Origin: Shewanella mangrovi
GTDB lineage: Bacteria; Pseudomonadota; Gammaproteobacteria; Enterobacterales; Shewanellaceae
Length of the DNA: 64,000 bases
Assembly: GCF_000753795.1 (NCBI RefSeq)
Contig: NZ_JPEO01000019.1
Location: forward strand, 1-64,000
Direction of reading: 5' to 3'
In this document: piece after piece, positions 55,531 through 63,981 of the stretch
Numbering within the stretch: position 1 is the first letter of the stretch
Layout of the letters: every line of letters begins with the position of its first letter
Notes under the pieces: model-generated
Database searches by the model: none
Told to the model about the DNA's origin: nothing
What the model saw: the letters and a program-made list of their open reading frames with translations, nothing else
Translations under genes and position numbers: made by a program

Positions 55531-56709
55531 CTACACCATAGAATTGGCAGCATAACGACTACGCATCTCAGCACAAAAGGCTTCAAACTCAGGTAACGAA
55601 ATTAACAACCGCTGCAATTTATCAAGCTGTTCAATAACGCGTATTTCTTGCTGCTCAGCGGTTTTACAGCCTTGCAGTAATGGCATTAACTCGGCATAAA
55701 TCACCAACGGGTGCCAGCTGTTATATCCAGCATACTGAGTTCTATCAGAAATTTCCCAACCACTAGGTAAAACCTTAGCGATGGCAGACACAAGCTGCTG
55801 GTAACACAAGGTTTGCCCAATACCGTGATGCAAACTTCTATCGAGTGAAATGTTCATCACCGCAATAGGGCCTTGTTCAAGTAATTCATGGATCACGTGG
55901 TCAGCGGGGTCTTTCATAAAACCACAAAAAACACCGGGTTCCCAAGCTTCATATAAGGAAGGGTTACGCTTTGGAGCATTGAATACCAAGCCAACTCTTC
56001 CCCACAGCTTGTCAACTTTGGCCTTTAGCTCAAAATACGGTAACGCTGCTAACGGCCATTGATGCCGCAATGCAGCTTCGCAAATATTGGCTAGCTGTTG
56101 ATCCAATTTAATGGCGTCTTGGTAGTAGGCAAGAGAAAGTGGATTAATCGGCGTATCGTTCAGCAGACTATGATGATCAAGTAAGGCAATAAATTCCTGC
56201 CTTAACCATTGTTGTTGCTCATCCGTTGATGGTAACTGGTTTATCAAATCAGCAATATCCTGCCAGCAAAGGGCAATATCTGGATTCTGCTTATGTTGGC
56301 TTCGTCTCGCGGTAATAAGGATGAGCACATATTGAGGGAAGTGAGCCTCCGCATAAGCCCGATAATTGGCTAACTGCTGATCACTCAGTTCACTCCAAAC
56401 CTTGTGCTCAAATACGAGCGTCCAAGGTTGCTGGTGGTCTTGCCAAACCATGTCAGGATAAACCCCAGCAAAATTCATCTGAGTAGCAATAGTCACCGTA
56501 TCGGATGCTTGATACGCCCCCAGCTCACAAGCAAGGCTATTAGCGCCAACATTCTTAACTCGCTCTTTGAGTAACGCTAAAAGACCATCTCGGAGCGTAA
56601 TATCGCTGCGCAGTAACCATGCAAAAGCCTCAGTAATAAAGTTTTCAACTGGGGAGTGGTTGGCGCTAGCGGCGTACTTACTCACGTTAACGAGCAAACT
56701 ATCCAACAT
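55531..56709 (-). CDS. PD-(D/E)XK nuclease-like protein in the hsd operon
   Basis: The 392-residue product shows a PD-(D/E)XK pattern: E22/E27 in SPVENFITEAFAWLL, D86 in YPDMVW, and E101-H-K103 in LVFEHKVWSELSDQQLANY. Such families include many restriction and defence nucleases. The C-terminal two thirds do not match anything I can name. An AAGGAAG site precedes the ATG; the gene lies 15 bases after the HARE-HTH gene and 32 before the AlbA/ATPase gene. DNA or RNA cutting is inferred, not shown. Confidence 0.72.
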   Translation of the reverse strand: MLDSLLVNVSKYAASANHSPVENFITEAFAWLLRSDITLRDGLLALLKERVKNVGANSLACELGAYQASDTVTIATQMNFAGVYPDMVWQDHQQPWTLVFEHKVWSELSDQQLANYRAYAEAHFPQYVLILITARRSQHKQNPDIALCWQDIADLINQLPSTDEQQQWLRQEFIALLDHHSLLNDTPINPLSLAYYQDAIKLDQQLANICEAALRHQWPLAALPYFELKAKVDKLWGRVGLVFNAPKRNPSLYEAWEPGVFCGFMKDPADHVIHELLEQGPIAVMNISLDRSLHHGIGQTLCYQQLVSAIAKVLPSGWEISDRTQYAGYNSWHPLVIYAELMPLLQGCKTAEQQEIRVIEQLDKLQRLLISLPEFEAFCAEMRSRYAANSMV

Positions 56710-56724
56710 GCTGTTGCTTCCTTG

Positions 56725-57654
56725 TTATTTATTCCATGCGCTCTTAATCAAACGGCCGGTTTGGTTGTAGATCCCCACTTGCTCAATGTAATGATGAAAG
56801 TCGCTGTTTTCAGTCACGATACGGTTGGCCGATTGCCAATCAACATTGGTGCGCTCTTGAGCGGGGATAAGGATCTGGCTATCAAATAGCGAATCGGTAT
56901 CAAGCAATAACACGCCGATACCATGCAGGCTCGACAGCATTTGCAGTTCACTTTCCACATCGCTGTTAAGCCCTGTCGCCACTAAATAGCCAAAGTTGGC
57001 CCAGCTAGAGTTTGATACCGCCTGAAAGAAGTATTTACGCACGTTGCCTTTGGTGAGGTGCTTTTTCACCTCAAACGACCATAAGCGCACTGAGCTGTGA
57101 TTGCCGCTGCGCACACAACTGCGCACTATTTCATCCCAACCTTGGTCAAGCGGCTCTAGTGCAACTACATCGGGGTGCAGCCAATGATTGCCGCCATTGC
57201 CGTGGCTGTTTTTCGATTTACGCTCATCAATACGCTGGCAATACAGCCCCATGTCTTTGTTGAGAAACTCAATCAACATCGGGTAGAGGTCATGCTCGCT
57301 GTAGCTTTGCGCCACCAGCGGCGAATCTACCTCTACCACTTCAAGCTCTTCGTGTGCCTCTTCAGCGGCAACCACTTCAGGATTAGCTTGCCAGTAATAC
57401 ACCCTTGGCCGAGGTTTATCGCGAGTTGCCACGTTGGCACAGGCTTTCTTAGCGGCGACGGTTCGCTCACCGCCCACTTCGGCCGCTAGCTGTGCAATCA
57501 ACTTCTCTTCGGTGTCGTAACGCGGGTTGGTTTGCTTCTCGGCCATCTCTTGCGGATAACGCTGTAAAAAAGCCACCGCTAAGTCGCGTGCAGTGAACTT
57601 TTTATCAGGGCTATCGCGCAACGTTTCGATGATCATCTCAACACGGGTAGTCAT
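56725..57654 (-). CDS. HARE-HTH plus PD-(D/E)XK protein (COG2958/HrgA-like)
   Basis: The 309-residue product has an N-terminal winged helix of HARE type (about 1-65). A C-terminal nuclease-like domain follows, with D162 (HPDVVALEP), E195-V-K197 (WSFEVKKHLT) and FFQAVSNSSWANFGYLVATG. This matches COG2958/HrgA-like proteins, which are found beside restriction-modification genes. HARE domains bind DNA and are proposed to sense modified DNA. It overlaps the HEPN-like gene by 4 bases, so the two are translationally coupled. Confidence 0.78.
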   Translation of the reverse strand: MTTRVEMIIETLRDSPDKKFTARDLAVAFLQRYPQEMAEKQTNPRYDTEEKLIAQLAAEVGGERTVAAKKACANVATRDKPRPRVYYWQANPEVVAAEEAHEELEVVEVDSPLVAQSYSEHDLYPMLIEFLNKDMGLYCQRIDERKSKNSHGNGGNHWLHPDVVALEPLDQGWDEIVRSCVRSGNHSSVRLWSFEVKKHLTKGNVRKYFFQAVSNSSWANFGYLVATGLNSDVESELQMLSSLHGIGVLLLDTDSLFDSQILIPAQERTNVDWQSANRIVTENSDFHHYIEQVGIYNQTGRLIKSAWNK

Positions 57655-58433
57655 ACGCTCACCTCGGCTAAGTCATCGATGTTACTTAACTCGATTTCGC
57701 CGGAAAGCGAGCTAGTATTAGCCTGTTCGATTCGGGTCTCAAAGAACCTAGTTCTCAAAATTCCATTCTTGTAATACCCCTCTCTTGTGAGTGCTTCAAA
57801 GTTAGGCTCACAAAAGGCGAGGATACAAAACAAGCCCGCGATAGCTTCAATCACATTAGAATAATTGACGTGAGATTTACGAGCTGAATCAAAATCATGT
57901 TTGACCTTATTGTAAGCAGTCCACCAAACAGGGGTATTGTAACCTTTGGGGTAGCGCGTACTATCACTACGGTAATCGGAGTGATTATGCGCGAGCATTT
58001 CTTTCAACGATACAAATGGTCGATAATCAGTATGTTGCTCTTTTTCTTTTCCCTGAAAATTAGCAGAATGGTAAAAGGTAACCTCTCGACTGAGGAGATT
58101 AAACAACTCAGCATTTACACATGCAAATTTAGGGAAGTTACCGATAGATCGATTGCCATTACCGTCAATTTTTAATTCCTGTGTATTTCCTTTCTTGTCC
58201 CAAATTTTTGATTTGATAGCACAATCCCATAACTCGGAGTTTTTTACACTCGAGGAGCTTGTAGCCATTTTCACCAAATAAGATTCAATGATCGGGCAAG
58301 CCTGTAGTAACAGCAGGACTAATTTGTGGGAGTAGATATTCTTGTGCTTATCTGAATAATCTATTACAGACAAAAACTTAGTGAGTTCATCCTCTATGCT
58401 TAGAAATAGTGAAAAATAGTCTTCATACCTCAT
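57651..58433 (-). CDS. Unknown protein with HEPN-like C-terminal helix pair
   Basis: I cannot place this 260-residue protein firmly. It is mostly helical. The segment YNKVKHDFDSARKSH, with NKVKH at residues 175-179, followed by an alanine- and leucine-rich helix resembles HEPN-fold proteins. HEPN domains often act as RNases in toxin and defence systems. It begins directly after the hsdS stop (TAAATG) and overlaps the HARE-HTH gene by 4 bases. It is more AT-rich than hsdM and hsdR. The HEPN call is tentative. Confidence 0.6.
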   Translation of the reverse strand: MRYEDYFSLFLSIEDELTKFLSVIDYSDKHKNIYSHKLVLLLLQACPIIESYLVKMATSSSSVKNSELWDCAIKSKIWDKKGNTQELKIDGNGNRSIGNFPKFACVNAELFNLLSREVTFYHSANFQGKEKEQHTDYRPFVSLKEMLAHNHSDYRSDSTRYPKGYNTPVWWTAYNKVKHDFDSARKSHVNYSNVIEAIAGLFCILAFCEPNFEALTREGYYKNGILRTRFFETRIEQANTSSLSGEIELSNIDDLAEVSV

Positions 58434-59753
58434 TTAAAGTTCAACCTCCCCACTCAAAAGCTTAGGAAGTAGCGTGTCACGAAGCTCCGACAACGTTGCA
58501 TTCTCTAGTTGATTTGACAACATTTTTTCCATTAATCCGCTAATGGCATTATGAAACGCTTCTAGCACATCAGGCGTTGGACGAACAAGAACCACCTTAG
58601 AAAAGGTACTTGTATTCATATTTAGTGTTGCGCTGCCACCGCTAGCCAAATCATGGAAGTGTTTATTAAGTCCTTTGAAGTAAAACAGCAGGTAGTAAAG
58701 TGAATTCTGGTCTTTAGGAACAACAGAGTTAATTTGTTGATTTGTGTGGCTTGGTTTCGTTGTTATAAAAACTTGACCAACCGTTGCTATACAACTCACG
58801 CAGATACTATTTTCTGGGATACGCTTCTTAGGCTGTGATTCATCACCAGCCTGCGTCAATGTATCCGAAGTCTCAGTGATAAATATCTTGCCGTGGGTAT
58901 CTGGAATCTTAATAAATGGGACATTACCACCATAAAAATTGGCATTTGTCTTTGATGGTGTTTTGCCACAAATGACGTCACCAAAGTCTTTGATTGACGC
59001 AATATTCCAACCTTCCGGTATCAAACCTAACTCGCTCTCAACGAGCTTATCGGGGAAAAGCGAGGCAGTGGCTTCATCCATACCTTGTGGCTGTTCGCCA
59101 TTCATTTTGGCTTTGACGGGGTCGAAATCGACAAACCATGATTTGAAGATGGCTTGCGCCATGGCTTCTAGGGTTTGGTTAAGCTGAGTATTAATTGTTA
59201 TTTTCTTAGATATAGATCCGATATGATTAACAATTGCATTTCTAATCTCTTTTCCTGCCCATGCTATTGGCAAGTTTGCTACATCGCTTAAGTTAAAAGT
59301 AGGTTGAGCTGTTGTATTCACCCAAGTATCTAAATAATATCGAACCAACTGACTTTGAAGAGCAATTCGAATGTACTCTGAATCTGAGGTCACAGGTATA
59401 ACACCAACAGCTCTAGAACAGTTGAACCCCTCATAGTCACTTGGGGCAATAGAAACTTTGCCGAAATTAGCGCCGACAAGAGTTAATAGTATTTCTCCGC
59501 CTTTTAAGGTCGAACGCTTAAATTTTTCATGAATACTTCTAGCTACCTTAAATGAAATATCATGTCCTTGAGCATCAGCGAGGACATCACCAGAGTTGAC
59601 CATTGGTACGCCATCTTCATCATGCTTTCCGGGTTGAACAATTCCGTAGCAAATACCTCTTTCAGCATCAACCAATTCACCAAGAGTTTTCCAAGACCAA
59701 CCAATGGGCAAACATGGTAAGTCAGGTGGCAATGAAAATTTATTAGATGCCAT
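58434..59753 (-). CDS. hsdS: Type I restriction specificity subunit HsdS
   Basis: The 439-residue product has two target-recognition domains, about 15-185 and 235-400. They are separated by the conserved spacer helix (LNQTLEAMAQAIFKSWFVDFDPVKAKM) and closed by a second one (LSELRDTLLPKLLSGEVEL). These determine a bipartite DNA target and hold two HsdM copies. The recognition domains are AT-rich compared with the spacers, as is usual for fast-evolving parts. It overlaps hsdM by 11 bases. Confidence 0.95.
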   Translation of the reverse strand: MASNKFSLPPDLPCLPIGWSWKTLGELVDAERGICYGIVQPGKHDEDGVPMVNSGDVLADAQGHDISFKVARSIHEKFKRSTLKGGEILLTLVGANFGKVSIAPSDYEGFNCSRAVGVIPVTSDSEYIRIALQSQLVRYYLDTWVNTTAQPTFNLSDVANLPIAWAGKEIRNAIVNHIGSISKKITINTQLNQTLEAMAQAIFKSWFVDFDPVKAKMNGEQPQGMDEATASLFPDKLVESELGLIPEGWNIASIKDFGDVICGKTPSKTNANFYGGNVPFIKIPDTHGKIFITETSDTLTQAGDESQPKKRIPENSICVSCIATVGQVFITTKPSHTNQQINSVVPKDQNSLYYLLFYFKGLNKHFHDLASGGSATLNMNTSTFSKVVLVRPTPDVLEAFHNAISGLMEKMLSNQLENATLSELRDTLLPKLLSGEVEL

Positions 59754-61446
59754 AACCCAACCCCGCTAGGTTCTTCTTAATCTCCGCTTCTAGCTTGGCG
59801 GATTCAGCAAACTGCTCACTGAGTTTGTCGGTCAAGCTCGCCATCTTTTCGGCAAATGGCATGCCATCATCAGCTTCATCAGCTGCGCCAACATAGCGAC
59901 CCGGTGTTAACACAAAGTCGTGCTTGGTGATCTCTTCCAGCGTGGCGGATTTGCAGAATCCGGCTTGGTCTTCATAACTCACGCCGTTAACGGCTTCGCC
60001 AGTTTTCCATGCGTGGAATACGTCAGCAACCTTGGCGATATCCTCCGTGGTGAAGTCACGCAGCACACGGTCTTTCATGTAGCCAAGGTTGCGAGCATCG
60101 ATAAACAGCACTTCACCTTTGCGATCACGCAGCTTGCGATTAGCTTTATCGGTACGGGCGCCTTTGTTGTTGGTTAAAAACCAGATACAGGCGGGGATTT
60201 GGGTGTTGGTAAACAGTTGCCCCGGCAGTGCGACCATACATTCCACTAAGTCGTTGGTGACGAGGTTCTTGCGGATTTCACCTTCGTTATTGGTGGTGGA
60301 ACTCATTGAGCCGTTCGCCAGCAGCAGCGCTTGTGAGCCATTGGGCGCAAGGTGCGACAACATATGCTGTAACCACGCAAAGTTAGCGTTACCCGCTGGT
60401 GGCGTTCCGTACTTCCAGCGTGGGTCGTTTTCATCCACGCCCACGTTCCATTCGCGCATGTTGAATGGCGGGTTGGCCATGATGAAGTCAGCGCGCAGAT
60501 CGGGGTGTTGGTCATGGGTATAGGTACTGGCGGGCTCTTTACCGAAATCGTAATCCAAACCACGGATTGCCATATTCATCGCCGCCAACTGCCATGTGGT
60601 GTGGTTGTATTCTTGGCCGTAAATGGAAATTTTTTGCTTTTGGGTTAATGGGTCAACCGCATGTTGCCCGGCGTGACGCTCAATAAACTTTTCTGACTGC
60701 ACAAAGAAGCCACCGCTGCCCATGGCCGGGTCATAGACGCGGCCTTCAAACGGTTCAATCATTTCGACAATCAAGGTCACAATCGACGCAGGCGTGTAGA
60801 ACTGGCCGCCCTTCTTGCCTTCTGACAACGCAAACTGACCGAGGAAATACTCGTACACATGGCCGAGAATATCTTTGCTGTTAAGGGTTTTGTGGTTGAA
60901 CGGAATGGTGGCGATAAGGTTAATCAGCTCCACCAGCTTGGCTTGGTCAATACGCAGGGCTGAATAGGTTTTGTTGAGCACACCTTTAAGCTTAGGGTTA
61001 TCGCGCTCAATGCCCTCTAAAGCGGTATCAATTAAGTGACCGACTGAAGTGATTTTCTTGGGTTTACCGGCAATAGTGAGTTCGACAGAGCCAATCGCCA
61101 GCGGGGCGTTATTCTGCAAGAACGACCAACGTGACTCTGGTGGCAACCAAAACACATTTTGCTCGGTGTAGTAATCGCGTTGTTCAAGCTCTGCGGCGAT
61201 TTCCGCCGCCAGCTCGTCGGCTGAGAGGCCATCAGGATCAAGGTAGTATTCGTGCTCAGGATCGGCGAGCTCAGCTTTAATCTCATCTTGGCGCATGCTA
61301 AAGGCGTCAGACACGTATTTAACGAAGATCAGCCCCAATACTGCGTGCTTGTATTGGGCGGCATCGAGCGTGGCACGCAGCTTATCCGCCGCATTCCACA
61401 ACTTGCTTTCGAGTTGATGCAAAAATTGTTGTTCGAGTTCATTCAT
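59743..61446 (-). CDS. hsdM: Type I DNA methyltransferase HsdM
   Basis: HsdM N6-methylates adenine in the HsdS target. The 567-residue product has an N-terminal helical HsdM_N domain (about 5-140), the SAM motif DPAMGSGGFFV near residue 240, and the catalytic ANPPF motif near 325. The gene heads the operon behind a candidate promoter. No strong ribosome site precedes the ATG. Confidence 0.97.
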   Translation of the reverse strand: MNELEQQFLHQLESKLWNAADKLRATLDAAQYKHAVLGLIFVKYVSDAFSMRQDEIKAELADPEHEYYLDPDGLSADELAAEIAAELEQRDYYTEQNVFWLPPESRWSFLQNNAPLAIGSVELTIAGKPKKITSVGHLIDTALEGIERDNPKLKGVLNKTYSALRIDQAKLVELINLIATIPFNHKTLNSKDILGHVYEYFLGQFALSEGKKGGQFYTPASIVTLIVEMIEPFEGRVYDPAMGSGGFFVQSEKFIERHAGQHAVDPLTQKQKISIYGQEYNHTTWQLAAMNMAIRGLDYDFGKEPASTYTHDQHPDLRADFIMANPPFNMREWNVGVDENDPRWKYGTPPAGNANFAWLQHMLSHLAPNGSQALLLANGSMSSTTNNEGEIRKNLVTNDLVECMVALPGQLFTNTQIPACIWFLTNNKGARTDKANRKLRDRKGEVLFIDARNLGYMKDRVLRDFTTEDIAKVADVFHAWKTGEAVNGVSYEDQAGFCKSATLEEITKHDFVLTPGRYVGAADEADDGMPFAEKMASLTDKLSEQFAESAKLEAEIKKNLAGLGYGI

Positions 61447-61576
61447 TGCAATGTGGTATCCGTTTTAAACCGAGCGATGAAGGCGTAGAAAGGCTCGGCA
61501 GATCCTTAGAGGAATATGGCGTTAGTTGATGGCTTGCCATAGTAATGCACTGATTTTGCCACGCATTATGGCGGTA

Positions 61577-61606
61577 TATCTAGAAAAACTGATTGAAGCG
61601 AGTCAA
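61577..61606 (-). promoter_or_regulatory. Candidate promoter of the hsd operon
   Basis: TTGACT (61601-61606) and TAGATA (61577-61582) are 18 bases apart on the minus strand, about 130 bases before hsdM. The long leader also holds a CCGAGC...GCTCGG hairpin (61470-61475 with 61493-61498). No operator is recognised. Confidence 0.45.
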
Positions 61607-61651
61607 GGTTTGACTATTTGACGTGGTGTAACGTGTGGGTACAAGGGGAAA

Positions 61652-61673
61652 CCACCAGCGACAATGCTGGTGG
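61652..61673 (-). terminator. Hairpin after the JAMM-like gene
   Basis: An 8-base-pair perfect stem (CCACCAGC with GCTGGTGG) and GACAAT loop lies 18 bases beyond the stop of the JAMM-like gene. A TTTCCCC stretch follows on the minus strand, so it is a weak terminator or a separator from hsdM. Confidence 0.5.
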
Positions 61674-61690
61674 CGATGACTATCAGAGCG

Positions 61691-62401
61691 TTAACTATTC
61701 TCGAATATACGTCGCATTAATGCCGGAGAATCGAGCTTGATTTTTTTATCGTATATATATGATTCATAATCTACATAGTCTTCTGACTCATCAATTAATG
61801 GATCACAAACAGATACATAAGTGTTTAACCAGAGTTTTTTGGTATCAGCACTTAACTTAAAGAAACTATAATTTGACCGTTCTACAAGTTCTGGCAATGC
61901 CCACCCAGTTTTTTGTAGCTGTACAACAGTTAAAATAAGATGTGTTAAAAATGGTTGTTCTGGTGAAACATCACGGTGGAAGTCAGACCAATACTCAGTG
62001 TCACCATATTTCCCAGTTTCCTTTTTGCTAGAAGCTTCCCAGCCTTTATTTTCATTTACATCACCCAAAGAGTCGTAAGGATGAGAATGAAAAGTCCCGA
62101 CGAGTTCCAAATGCGGCCAATACCGTTGAATTAACGATTTCTTAGTTTCAATGCTATCTATATCTGGTTGGACATAGTTTTCATGACGAATGGCTGAGGT
62201 CTCAATAGTTGCAGAAGTAACAACAATTTTGTCCTCCCCTTTTTCACCTTTCGCTGGAACAACATACCCCCAAAGTAAACCGTAGGTTTCGAGCTTATTT
62301 TTACCTTTTGAGCGTTCCGTTGCTTTATGGACGATGTCGTAAGCTTCAATTGCAGCAGACATCAGCACTGGCATTACATGATCTTCAATGACCACTCTCA
62401 T
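61691..62401 (-). CDS. JAMM/MPN-domain protein, solitary
   Basis: The 236-residue product has JAB/MPN features: E38 in LETYGLLWGYV, then H105 and H107 in GTFHSHPYD, matching the E and H-S-H-P zinc ligands of JAMM proteases. The Asp ligand is not in the usual H-x7-S-x2-D position, as the region after HSHP has a long polar insertion; D114 or D140/D144 could serve. No ubiquitin-like or E1-like gene is next to it. An AAGGA ribosome site precedes the ATG. The 266 bases to the right hold no other gene on this strand. Confidence 0.72.
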   Translation of the reverse strand: MRVVIEDHVMPVLMSAAIEAYDIVHKATERSKGKNKLETYGLLWGYVVPAKGEKGEDKIVVTSATIETSAIRHENYVQPDIDSIETKKSLIQRYWPHLELVGTFHSHPYDSLGDVNENKGWEASSKKETGKYGDTEYWSDFHRDVSPEQPFLTHLILTVVQLQKTGWALPELVERSNYSFFKLSADTKKLWLNTYVSVCDPLIDESEDYVDYESYIYDKKIKLDSPALMRRIFENS

Positions 62402-62667
62402 GGGTTAATTCCTTGTGTTAATTATCCTTTGATCGAGGCATTAGTTTACAAGAAATGTGGGTTAGGAAATCTGTGCCAATTCAGATAACGCTGTTTGAGT
62501 GCTATGAAGCGCCTACTCTTAAGTCCAAAGTTGATGTTAAGAGTGGCAAATCACTAATTATCACAACATTTCACTAATCTATCACCGCCCTATCACTTCA
62601 CCGTGGTTTCCCGGTATTCATAAAATGGAACCACTAAATTCAACTCACGAAATAAAGGAACATTGTT

Positions 62668-62799
62668 ATGAATAACAACCACAAAGCTAACCAAGGCAAC
62701 CAAAACAAAGGAACATCAGGTACTAACAAAGAGTATCAAAAGGTGTTAGATAACCGTTCAAATCAACTGAACCCAAACAATAAAGCAACTAAAAAGTAG
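62668..62799 (+). CDS. Tiny Asn-rich basic protein
   Basis: This 43-residue reading frame begins MNNNHKANQGN and ends NPNNKATKK. It has a good AAAGGA ribosome site 8 bases before the ATG, which is why I call it real in spite of its size. It is Asn-rich and basic, with no hydrophobic segment. The next two genes follow on the same strand 8 and 47 bases apart. Function unknown. Confidence 0.7.
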   Translation: MNNNHKANQGNQNKGTSGTNKEYQKVLDNRSNQLNPNNKATKK

Positions 62800-62807
62800 G
62801 ACGAAGA

Positions 62808-62948
62808 ATGCCCAGCACAAACGACATGAGTTCTGAGGAACTAGATCTTTGGTCAGATATCAACAATCCAAATAATGATGCGGATATGGATGACTGGGCG
62901 GATGCCCATAACCCCAACAATGATGCATACTTAGATGACGATGAGTAA
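62808..62948 (+). CDS. Tiny acidic protein with NPNND repeats
   Basis: This 46-residue frame begins MPSTNDMSSEEL. It contains two related units, NNPNNDADMDDW and HNPNNDAYLDDDE. It is very acidic and has an ACGAAG-type ribosome site. It lies 8 bases after the tiny basic gene, and both share NPNN. I know no function for it. Confidence 0.68.
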   Translation: MPSTNDMSSEELDLWSDINNPNNDADMDDWADAHNPNNDAYLDDDE

Positions 62949-62995
62949 TGCTCGACTGGTGGCTTTAGGGCCACCAGTTTTATATGGGAGAAATA

Positions 62996-63685
62996 ATGCA
63001 GAAGGAACAAGCCGAGGTATCTAAGAAATACCGTTACACGAAGCAACTCGTGCGTATCGCTATTGAGAATGGCTATACCAATGCTGATGTAGCTGTTAAG
63101 GCTGGGCTGAGTGCCAAATCGATTTCTCAGGTTTCCCGTTGGCGGAATGGGGAAGCGCTCGCGACAGAGAGGCAGATGAGAGCCTTGGTAAACGAATTTG
63201 GCCACCTACTAAAGCGAAAAATGGAGCATCTTTTCTACAGACTTGATGAAAACAATAGACTCTCATTCTATCTCCTGAGCGGTGAAACACTGCTCAAGCA
63301 CATAACCAAGATAAGAAATGATGATGGGAAATCCGTTAGTGTAAGACGAACAATCATCATTAGATGTGACGACATCTTCGCAGCTATCTATCAACAACGC
63401 CTTGGTTATGATAGACGCTATCAGATAAACGTTGATGACCTTGCAAATTCGGATAACGAAGATGCTAACTGGACTTCAACTAATATTGAAAAATTCGAAG
63501 ATCCCCAAAGGATGGTAGATACAATTTTGCACACCATCTCGACCTATGACATTCCTCGTCTAAACGTATTAAATGAGCAAGTAATTACAGCGTATAAGGT
63601 AAGACAAACTCTTCTTAAAGCTGGGTTTGCAACAGCAGATATTCGGACGCTTGATATTTCAACGACAAGTGATGACAATGAATAA
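62996..63685 (+). CDS. Unknown protein with N-terminal helix-turn-helix
   Basis: The 229-residue product has an N-terminal HTH (NGYTNADVAVKAGLSAKSISQVSRW, about residues 20-45) like XRE-type regulators. A mixed alpha/beta C-terminal part of no recognised family follows. I set the start at 62996 because GGGAG lies 6 bases before it; an ATG 12 bases upstream lies before that site. It lies 47 bases after the acidic small gene and may be co-transcribed. It could regulate the pair or be the effector of a three-gene unit. Confidence 0.65.
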   Translation: MQKEQAEVSKKYRYTKQLVRIAIENGYTNADVAVKAGLSAKSISQVSRWRNGEALATERQMRALVNEFGHLLKRKMEHLFYRLDENNRLSFYLLSGETLLKHITKIRNDDGKSVSVRRTIIIRCDDIFAAIYQQRLGYDRRYQINVDDLANSDNEDANWTSTNIEKFEDPQRMVDTILHTISTYDIPRLNVLNEQVITAYKVRQTLLKAGFATADIRTLDISTTSDDNE

Positions 63686-63941
63686 CCCCTCAAAAAGTCG
63701 ATGGTGGACTAAATCACCTAAAGCGAGTTGAATTCAACTCATCACAAATGTTTAAGGGAACGACCCACACCACGCTATAAGTGAATAGCGTCGTGTAACA
63801 ACATTTTCGGGGCTTAATTTTCCAGCCACTGGCTAGGTGAAAGGTACGCTGAGTAACTGAACAGGGATTAAGCTTAAAAGGGACTGGGGTGGGTACACAA
63901 CCGAGCCATAGGTTCTAGAAACTTATCGCTCGGTTGTTTTA
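63686..63941 (+). ncRNA. Structured noncoding stretch, possible RNA gene
   Basis: This 256-base stretch has no reading frame of note but several foldable elements. They are a 14-base palindrome AGTTGAATTCAACT (63727-63740), an 11-of-12 hairpin ACACCACGCTAT/ATAGCGTCGTGT (63768-63797), an AGCC-ACT-GGCT hairpin near 63826, and a terminator hairpin at its end. It might be a small RNA or just the 3' region of the preceding gene. No promoter was assigned. Confidence 0.4.
63897..63940 (+). terminator. Terminator near the right end of the element
   Basis: A perfect 10-base-pair stem (ACAACCGAGC with GCTCGGTTGT, 63897-63906 with 63928-63937), with more pairing inside the loop, is followed by TTT. Confidence 0.75.
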
Positions 63942-63981
63942 TCTAAACGACAAACCTTCACGCGATAACCTCCAACCAAAC

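Noticed and set aside
63897..63940. tRNA-like fold at the right end
   Set aside because: The stem-loop has one long arm and a 21-base loop and lacks D and T arms, so it fits a terminator better.
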